Of a DNA stretch of 45,346 nucleotides, positions 39,831-45,346 are shown in pieces. Within the stretch, counting starts at the first letter, position 1, and each line of letters starts with the position of its first letter. The notes beneath the pieces are model-generated. The model had not been told where the DNA came from. It was given only the letters and a program-made list of their open reading frames with translations, and searched no databases. Source of the DNA: Candidatus Parcubacteria bacterium (GTDB lineage: Bacteria; Patescibacteriota; Minisyncoccia; Phycocordibacterales; Phycocordibacteraceae); contig JAKFXG010000024.1 in NCBI GenBank assembly GCA_021731495.1, positions 1-45,346 of the forward strand, read 5' to 3'. The translations under genes were made by a program, and so were the position numbers.

Positions 39831-39914
39831 AAGCTTTATGCGTACGAGCGCCAGGATGAAACGGAGATGAAGAAGGAGTTGGCTTGTGCCGGTGGAACCT
39901 GCGAAATAGAATAA
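39831..39914 (+). pseudogene. nrdJ: downstream tail of the ribonucleotide reductase
   Basis: In frame with the main gene, 27 codons ending at TAA 39912-39914. It starts KLYAYERQDE and ends ELACAGGTCEIE, with two Cys spaced as the reductant-relay pair of RTPR. Without this tail the enzyme should not turn over with thioredoxin. Confidence 0.8.
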
Positions 39915-39926
39915 AACGCTTCACGT

Positions 39927-40064
39927 GAGTGTAATTTCGGAGCACGCGTCGTCCTCCCCTGCGGGAGGACGTGCTCACTCTCGGCTCGCAAATTTCGGCG
40001 CGGACCCCTACGGCGCCAAAATTTCCATGCTGCTTCGCCTCCGAGAGTCTCCAAAATTACGCTC
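39927..40064. repeat. 138-bp nested inverted-repeat element
   Basis: Outer arms 39927-39942 and 40049-40064 match at 14 of 16. Inside, GTCCTCCC-CTGC-GGGAGGAC forms one strong hairpin (about 39950-39970), and ACTCTCGG (about 39977) / CCGAGAGT (about 40041) encloses AAATTTCGGCG...CGCCAAAATTT. It folds into a three-hairpin cloverleaf-like form. No protein is encoded. Confidence 0.6.
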
Positions 40065-40088
40065 CCGTTCCGCTAGAGGGGGAGTGGA

Positions 40089-40128
40089 TAAGCGAAAACC
40101 CACGCAGGAGCGTGGGTTTTCGCATTTT
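40089..40128 (-). terminator. terminator of the RNase P RNA gene
   Basis: A perfect 14-bp stem GCGAAAACCCACGC / GCGTGGGTTTTCGC with a 4-nt loop. It lies just beyond the rnpB 3' end and also faces the reductase gene. Confidence 0.75.
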
Positions 40129-40132
40129 GTGT

Positions 40133-40480
40133 AGACTGGGCCGATAAGCCGAATTCTGTCGTGGGCGATCATTTATCTGGGCCCGCAATTGCTTGCGAGC
40201 TCGAGCGGCACTCCCCAACGGGGCACGGCCTTGCATGCGAGTAAGGATTTATTCGTTGCACCTTTCCAGTTACCTGGAAAACTCGCCCTGTCAGAGTGAC
40301 GGGGCGCCCTCAGCTTTCGCTTGTGGGCGTCTCTGTAGGCACCTCTATCCTCGCGGACGACGGGCGTTACCCGCTACCTTTCGCGGCGGAAGCTTCTCCA
40401 CCGCGTGCATGTTCGGACTTTCCTCTCGGCACTTTCTAAAAAATCCTAGAAAGTGCCGGGCGATCGCCTAGCCCAGTCCG
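40133..40480 (-). ncRNA. rnpB: RNase P RNA
   Basis: Catalytic RNA that removes tRNA (and tmRNA) 5' leaders. On the minus strand it starts GGACTGGGCTAGGCGATCG and contains GAGGAAAGTCCGAAC (P4/J-region signature), GCCTACAGAGACGCCCAC, and ends GACAGAATTCGGCTTATCGG then CCCAGTCT. The 5' and 3' ends GGACTGGGC/GCCCAGTCT pair to form P1. Promoter TATAAT at 40486-40491 (minus strand), about 6 nt before the 5' end. The approximately 348-nt length is normal for type A. The 5' and 3' ends may be off by a few bases. Confidence 0.94.
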
Positions 40481-40584
40481 CGCTCATTATACCACATCTT
40501 TAGGGTGTGAAGGAGTTTCTGGACAAGCGCGTTCGCAGGGTATACTGGCAGTATTATCACACAATTACATCACACACATTCATC

Positions 40585-42957
40585 ATGCCTCCGCAACAGC
40601 CAGTGAGTATTCAGGGTCGCCGTTCGCTTGATACCGTAAGTGTCTGGGCTCTGCTCGTTACGCTTGTTGCGGCTCTGTTCATATTCATACCATCTGCGGC
40701 GCTTGCGTTTACGACAACCAAAACCTTTCTGCTCGCTGCCGGCGCACTTGTCACTCTTGCGCTCTACATCCTCGCGCGTCTCTCACGCGGCAACGTCATC
40801 CTTCCTCCCGCGATACTCATTGGCGCGCTCTGGCTACCCATTGTTGCCTATGCGCTTTCAGCGGCGTTTTCTGGCGTACCGTTCACGAATGCTTTTTGGG
40901 GAACCGCGCTTGAACCGGATACGCTCGGCTTCATGCTCGTCGCGGCATGTCTTGGCACCCTATCTGCACTTGTGCTACGGCGGCCTGAACACTATCGTTC
41001 GCTTCTCCGCGTGGGTGCGTACGTGTTCGGCGCCGTTGTTCTCCTTCAGGCGCTTATTGTCATCGTCGGACAATTTGCTCCAAACACAATCGCGCCGGCG
41101 TTTTCGATCATCGGCTCTTTCGGAGATCTCGCTTCCTTGCTTGGGTTAGGCGTCGTCATTATCCTCATCACGCTCCGATTCATGGAGCTCTCACCGCGTA
41201 CGTATCGTGCACTTCTTGTAAGCGGGGGAGGGGCGCTCTTCCTGCTTGCGATCGCAAACTCTTCGCTTGTGTGGATCCTCATCGCCCTTGTCTCCCTCGG
41301 TCTCTTTGTGGAAGCCATTATGAAGCGTGGGTCAAAGACGGTTGACGCCGATCTCGACGAATCCATCATTATGGATGAAGCGCCGCTCGAGATGGATGAA
41401 GGAAATCATTCCCTCGTCTTACCGCTTGCCGTGCTTGCCGTGGCCCTCTTCTTCCTCATCAGCGGCACGCTTGGCGGCGCACTCGCGAACGCACTTCACG
41501 TAAATACGCTTAACGTCCGTCCTTCCTGGCAATCGACATTCTCGGTCGCGGAGAAGACATACGCTACCACTCCGGTCTTCGGTTCAGGTCCGGGAACCTT
41601 CGGAGTCGAGTGGCTCAAGTATCGTGACGCGTCTCTTAATTCGACGGTCTTTTGGAATATCGACTTCTCTTCCGGCATCGGCTTCATTCCGACGTCGTTC
41701 GTGACGACCGGCATCGTGGGAGCTCTCGCGTGGCTCGCATTCCTAGGGCTTTTCATCGTGTTTGGTCTGCGCATGCTCGTCCTGCGCACACCAGAGGATG
41801 CGCTTGTCCGCTATGTCGCCATAATTTCATTTGTCGGCTCAATGTACCTCTTTACGATCGCCGTATTCGACTTGCCAAGCGCGTCCGTCTTCGTTCTTCT
41901 CTTCATCTTCGCCGGACTCTTCGCTTCGACGATGCGATATGCCGCACATGGTCGGCAGTGGGGCATCATATTCTCGCGAAGTCCGCGAGTCGGCTTCATC
42001 ATCGTATTCTCGCTTACCATTCTCCTGCTCTCGTCCGTTGTCGCCGCGTATACGCTTGTCGCGCGGTACATTGCCGTAACGCAGTCCTCAAACGCGGTAG
42101 CCGCATTCTCCGCAGGAGATCTGGATTCGGCTGAGCGAGCCGCGCAAAATTCGATTTCATTTGCACCTTCGGCAAGTGCCTACCAAATCCAGGCTGGCAT
42201 TGCAAACACGCGACTCAACCTTATAGCATCGTCCTCAAGCATGCCGGTAGCGGCCGCGCAGCAAGCATTTCAGGCGGCACTCTCTGCAGGCATCAATGCC
42301 GCGCTGACTGCTACGAACCTCGATCCTTCTAACTATCAGAACTGGCTCGCGCTTGGGAGTCTCTACGCGCAGGCAGTGCCGCTCGGGGTCTCGGGCGCCT
42401 ATGAGAGTGCCAAGACCGCGTACGAAAAAGCACGGGTGCTAAATCCGACAAGTCCGCAAATTCTCTTTACTCTCGCACAGCTTGAAATCGCAAATAAGAA
42501 CACCGCGGCCGCCGAAGAATACCTGAAAGCCGCAATCGCGCTTAAACAGGATTATACGGCTGCGATCTTCCTCCTCTCACAGCTCTTAGTGCAGGACGGT
42601 AACATACAAGATGCGCTCGCTTCAGCCCTTGCTGCTGCCTACTTCACCCCGAATGACCCGAACATTCTCTTCCAGGTCGGCATCTTGTACGCCGCGCAGA
42701 ACGATCTCGCAAATGCCGCGTCTGCACTCAACGCATCGGTCGCAGCGAATCCGCAATTTGCAAATGCGAGGTACTTCCTCTCCGCTGTGTACGCAAAACA
42801 GGGCGACCTGAAGAATGCGCTCCTGCAGATGCAAGCGATTGCGGACATGTCGAGCGATAATGCACAGGCGGTCGCTTCCCAGCTTGCCGCGCTTATGGCA
42901 GGCAAGAATCCATTCCCTGCGAACCTTCTCTCCATATCCGCGGCTCCAGTACAATAG
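40585..42957 (+). CDS. polytopic membrane protein with C-terminal TPRs (O-antigen-ligase-like)
   Basis: A 790-residue protein. About 12 TM helices span residues 20-500, with a large exposed loop between about 300 and 385, as in O-antigen ligase/polymerase (Wzy/WaaL) proteins. The C-terminal part (about 530-790) has at least four tetratricopeptide repeats, for example around KTAYEKARVLNPTSPQILF (about 613-631) and AEEYLKAAIALKQDY. Such proteins occur widely in Parcubacteria and are thought to act in cell-surface polysaccharide assembly. I use the ATG at 40585. A TATACT (40541-40546) lies 38 nt upstream without a Shine-Dalgarno, so the 40507 frame start is doubtful. Confidence 0.75.
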   Translation: MPPQQPVSIQGRRSLDTVSVWALLVTLVAALFIFIPSAALAFTTTKTFLLAAGALVTLALYILARLSRGNVILPPAILIGALWLPIVAYALSAAFSGVPFTNAFWGTALEPDTLGFMLVAACLGTLSALVLRRPEHYRSLLRVGAYVFGAVVLLQALIVIVGQFAPNTIAPAFSIIGSFGDLASLLGLGVVIILITLRFMELSPRTYRALLVSGGGALFLLAIANSSLVWILIALVSLGLFVEAIMKRGSKTVDADLDESIIMDEAPLEMDEGNHSLVLPLAVLAVALFFLISGTLGGALANALHVNTLNVRPSWQSTFSVAEKTYATTPVFGSGPGTFGVEWLKYRDASLNSTVFWNIDFSSGIGFIPTSFVTTGIVGALAWLAFLGLFIVFGLRMLVLRTPEDALVRYVAIISFVGSMYLFTIAVFDLPSASVFVLLFIFAGLFASTMRYAAHGRQWGIIFSRSPRVGFIIVFSLTILLLSSVVAAYTLVARYIAVTQSSNAVAAFSAGDLDSAERAAQNSISFAPSASAYQIQAGIANTRLNLIASSSSMPVAAAQQAFQAALSAGINAALTATNLDPSNYQNWLALGSLYAQAVPLGVSGAYESAKTAYEKARVLNPTSPQILFTLAQLEIANKNTAAAEEYLKAAIALKQDYTAAIFLLSQLLVQDGNIQDALASALAAAYFTPNDPNILFQVGILYAAQNDLANAASALNASVAANPQFANARYFLSAVYAKQGDLKNALLQMQAIADMSSDNAQAVASQLAALMAGKNPFPANLLSISAAPVQ

Positions 42958-43011
42958 TCTTGAAAGCCTGATTTTCTCGCTTAGGGCTGAAAACTGGAGT
43001 AACATACAACG

Positions 43012-44694
43012 ATGGTTCGACAGATTTTTGAGCGCATCGTGGCACCGGTGCGCGGTCTGCATCAGGCCGCGTACTTGCTTGCCGCTCTCACGCTCGCTTC
43101 GCAAATTCTCGCGCTTCTACGGGACAGGACGTTTGCGCACATGTTCGGCGCAGGCCAAACACTCGACCTCTACTATGCGGCGTTTCGCGTACCGGATCTC
43201 GTCTTCGCTCTCGTCTCCTCGCTCGTGAGCGCGTATGTGCTCATTCCGCTCATCACGGGAATGGACAGGGAAGCAACGCGCCGACTCCTTTCGGAGTCGG
43301 CGTCATTTCTTTTCGGCGTCGGAGGACTCATTTGTGTGGTGCTTGCGATTTTCATGCCGCAGTTCCTCGCACTCTTGTATCCAAGTTTTGTCGCATCCCC
43401 TGAGTACGGCGAGTTCGTACTGCTTGCACGCATCCTCCTTCTTCAGCCAATTCTCCTCGGCCTTTCGGGCGTACTTGCGAGCGTGACGCAAGTGCGCCGG
43501 CGCTTCACGCTCTTCGCTCTCTCGCCCGTCCTCTACAATCTCGGCATCATCCTTGGCGCGGTTGCACTGTATCCTCGTTTTGGCCTCCCGGGCATCGGTA
43601 TCGGTGTCGTTATCGGCGCGGTTGCGTACCTCTCCGTGAATATCCCGGTCGTAATGGAGGCGGGTGTACTGCCACGCCTTCGTATGCCCGGGTTCGCTTC
43701 AATGGCCTCAGTAATTCGAGATTCCGCACCGCGCGCGCTTGCGCTTGGTATGGGTTCGGTTACGGCGCTTGCGCTCACCGCAATGGCTTCGAGGCTCGGT
43801 ACGGGCGCGGTTTCTGTCTTTACGTTTGCGAGTAATCTCGAGGCGGTTCCTCTCGCGCTCATCGGGTCTTCCTACGCCGTTGCGGCGTTCCCGGCACTCT
43901 CAGAGGTCTCAACTCCGGATAAGCGCAGTGAGTTCACCCGTATCCTCTCGGCGAGCGCACGGCACATCATTCTCTGGTCGGTCGTCGCGATCGGACTCAC
44001 TGCGGTTCTGCGCGCACATATCGTGCGCGTTGTCCTTGGAACCGGCGCGTTTGATTGGGATGCGACGCGCCTCACCGCCGCCCTGCTCGTCATTCTTGCC
44101 GTGGGTCTTGCCGCCCAAGGGCTTATCCTCCTTTTCTCGCGCGCGCTCTATGCGGCCCGCCAATCCTGGCGGCCGTTTTTCTACCAGTTCGCGGGCGGCG
44201 CGCTCACCGTGCTTCTTGCTGTCGTTTTTCTCCGAATGGAGACAACGGGACTGCCGGCATCGCTTGCAACTTTCCTGAAGGTCGGTGATATTCAAGGGAC
44301 CGCCATCCTGCTTCTTGCGCTTGCTGCAACGCTCGGACAGATTTTCCTTGCGTTGCTCTCCCTCCTTGCGCTTCGCAACATCGCTCCCGGTCTCGACCGT
44401 ACACTCGTCCGACCGCTCATAGACGGCTGTGTTGCGGCTCTTGCCGGCGGTACGGCGGCGTATGTCACGCTCGTACTTGAGGGCGGTATTGCACCGCTTA
44501 CGACGCTTATGTCGGTCTTCACACAAGGATTCATAGCTGGTAGTGTGGGTCTTATCGCGTCAGCGCTTGCGCTCTATTTCGTCGAAAATGAGGAATTTCG
44601 CATCGTAGCGAGTGCGCTGGGCAGACTCATTCGTTTCCCGGGCCATCGCGCTGATGTTCTTGCACCGTCCGCTGACGGGCCGATACAACCGTGA
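43012..44694 (+). CDS. murJ: lipid II flippase MurJ
   Basis: Flips lipid II across the membrane for peptidoglycan synthesis. A 560-residue MATE/MOP-type protein with 14 predicted TM helices. The N-terminus AAYLLAALTLASQILALLRD (about 19-38) and LDLYYAAFRVPDLVF (about 50-64) match MurJ/MviN. AFPALSEVS and QGLILLFSRALYAARQSWRP are further family stretches, with functional Arg residues. ATG with GGAG 12 nt upstream. The stop overlaps the lepA GTG start (GTGA), so the two are translationally coupled. Confidence 0.93.
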   Translation: MVRQIFERIVAPVRGLHQAAYLLAALTLASQILALLRDRTFAHMFGAGQTLDLYYAAFRVPDLVFALVSSLVSAYVLIPLITGMDREATRRLLSESASFLFGVGGLICVVLAIFMPQFLALLYPSFVASPEYGEFVLLARILLLQPILLGLSGVLASVTQVRRRFTLFALSPVLYNLGIILGAVALYPRFGLPGIGIGVVIGAVAYLSVNIPVVMEAGVLPRLRMPGFASMASVIRDSAPRALALGMGSVTALALTAMASRLGTGAVSVFTFASNLEAVPLALIGSSYAVAAFPALSEVSTPDKRSEFTRILSASARHIILWSVVAIGLTAVLRAHIVRVVLGTGAFDWDATRLTAALLVILAVGLAAQGLILLFSRALYAARQSWRPFFYQFAGGALTVLLAVVFLRMETTGLPASLATFLKVGDIQGTAILLLALAATLGQIFLALLSLLALRNIAPGLDRTLVRPLIDGCVAALAGGTAAYVTLVLEGGIAPLTTLMSVFTQGFIAGSVGLIASALALYFVENEEFRIVASALGRLIRFPGHRADVLAPSADGPIQP

Positions 44695-45346
44695 ATCAAA
44701 AACAAATCAGAAATTTTTCTATTATTGCGCACGTTGATCACGGCAAGTCGACGCTTGCTGACCGTCTGCTTGAGCGCACCGGGGCTATTCCCGTGCGTCT
44801 CATGCGCGATCAAGTGCTTGACCGCATGGATCTCGAACGCGAACGGGGTATCACCATCAAAATGCAGCCTGTGCGCATGCAGTACGGCGACTACACGCTT
44901 AATCTGATCGATACGCCTGGGCACATTGATTTTTCATACGAAGTTTCGCGCGCGCTCCACGCGGTCGAGGGCGTGCTCCTGCTTGTTGACTCGACACAGG
45001 GTGTGCAAGCGCAAACGTTGACCACGCTTGCCGCGGCACAGGCTCAGAAGTGCGTCATCATTCCGGTCGTTTCAAAAATAGACTCCCCGGCCGCGCGCGT
45101 GAGCGAAGTGAAAGCGGAACTCGCGAAGTTGTTGCGCGTATCGCCGGATGATGTCCTCGCCGTGTCGGGGAAGACAGGCACGGGTGTCGATGAACTTCTT
45201 GAGGCCATCGTACATCGTGTGCCGCCGCCTCACGAGTCTTCGCCGGAGGCGGGGGAAGAGCCTCGCGGTCTCATTTTCGATTTTTCCTATTCCACACATC
45301 GCGGCGTCGCTGTGTACCTGCGCGTCTTTGACGGCACGTTCAAGAA
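44691..45346 (+). CDS. lepA: elongation factor 4 (LepA), 5' part
   Basis: A translational GTPase that back-translocates ribosomes. The frame opens with GTG at 44691, overlapping the murJ stop, and runs to the window edge (218 codons). The G1 motif is AHVDHGKST, G2 RGITIK, G3 DTPGHIDF, G4 here SKID rather than NKID (VVSKIDSP), and SGKTG. Domain II begins with LIFDFSY and RGVAVYLRVFDGTFK. QVLDRMDLERERGIT is LepA-specific. The NKxD Asn replaced by Ser is unusual. The 3' part is outside the window. Confidence 0.93.
   Translation, partial: MNQKQIRNFSIIAHVDHGKSTLADRLLERTGAIPVRLMRDQVLDRMDLERERGITIKMQPVRMQYGDYTLNLIDTPGHIDFSYEVSRALHAVEGVLLLVDSTQGVQAQTLTTLAAAQAQKCVIIPVVSKIDSPAARVSEVKAELAKLLRVSPDDVLAVSGKTGTGVDELLEAIVHRVPPPHESSPEAGEEPRGLIFDFSYSTHRGVAVYLRVFDGTFK

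Noticed and set aside
37533..39914. Alternative genetic code (stop reassignment)
   Set aside because: Known CPR recoding affects UGA, not UAA, and other genes in the window end cleanly at UAA, UAG and UGA.
1..45346. CRISPR array
   Set aside because: No regularly spaced direct repeats and no cas genes were seen.

Overview
The window reads as chromosome of a Candidate Phyla Radiation (Patescibacteria) bacterium, most likely a Parcubacteria-type lineage. Supporting signs are many genes starting 6-7 nt downstream of a -10 box (apparently leaderless), a class II cobalamin-type ribonucleotide reductase, LemA/HtpX, a large membrane protein with C-terminal TPRs, short palindromic insertions inside conserved genes, and compact spacing. 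This assignment is inference; there is no rRNA here to confirm it. The standard genetic code fits the genes, with one notable in-frame stop.

Layout. 1-12.5 kb: MFS exporter, rRNA pseudouridine synthase, an unknown protein, ABC-F ATPase plus pirin, a membrane protein, an SDR, TypA, an FAD amine/amino-acid-type oxidoreductase, and a minus-strand pyrimidine block (pyrF, pyrE, and a degenerate phosphoribosyltransferase-like gene with its own promoter). 12.6-23.35 kb: an AT-richer accessory island with a LAGLIDADG endonuclease, unknown proteins, a complete ABC-three-component (ABC-3C) conflict system (effector, small middle component, DUF2326 ATPase), a secreted Cys-rich protein behind a striking structured leader, an HTH-AbiV-unknown operon, and a large serine recombinase. 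The recombinase reading frame runs antisense into the 3' end of the tmRNA gene, so the island most likely integrated at ssrA. 23.3-26.5 kb: ssrA (tmRNA), a GIY-YIG protein, smpB, and divergent ftsH; smpB and ftsH start from two overlapping mirror-image promoters.

26.5-35.4 kb: small membrane protein, pyrC, pyrD, tRNA-Ile(UAU), recG, malic enzyme, DoxX-like protein, cupredoxin, lemA, htpX, tRNA-Ser(GGA). 35.4-36.9 kb: a tRNA-Ser 3'-end duplication with inverted repeats, an unknown protein, an intergenic region carrying tRNA-Ser arm fragments, and a small membrane protein. 36.9-45.3 kb: DUF192 protein, adenosylcobalamin-dependent ribonucleotide reductase whose catalytic C-terminal redox tail lies behind an in-frame UAA, nested inverted repeats, RNase P RNA, an O-antigen-ligase-like/TPR membrane protein, murJ and the 5' part of lepA.

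How it works together. ssrA and smpB form the trans-translation rescue unit and FtsH is a protease that can degrade tagged proteins. pyrC, pyrD, pyrE and pyrF cover the last four steps from carbamoyl-aspartate to UMP (carAB and pyrB are not in the window). ABC-3C and AbiV point to phage defence carried by the integrated island. The pyrimidine and several small minus-strand genes use strong Shine-Dalgarno sequences and hairpin terminators, while many other genes look leaderless, so two initiation styles coexist.
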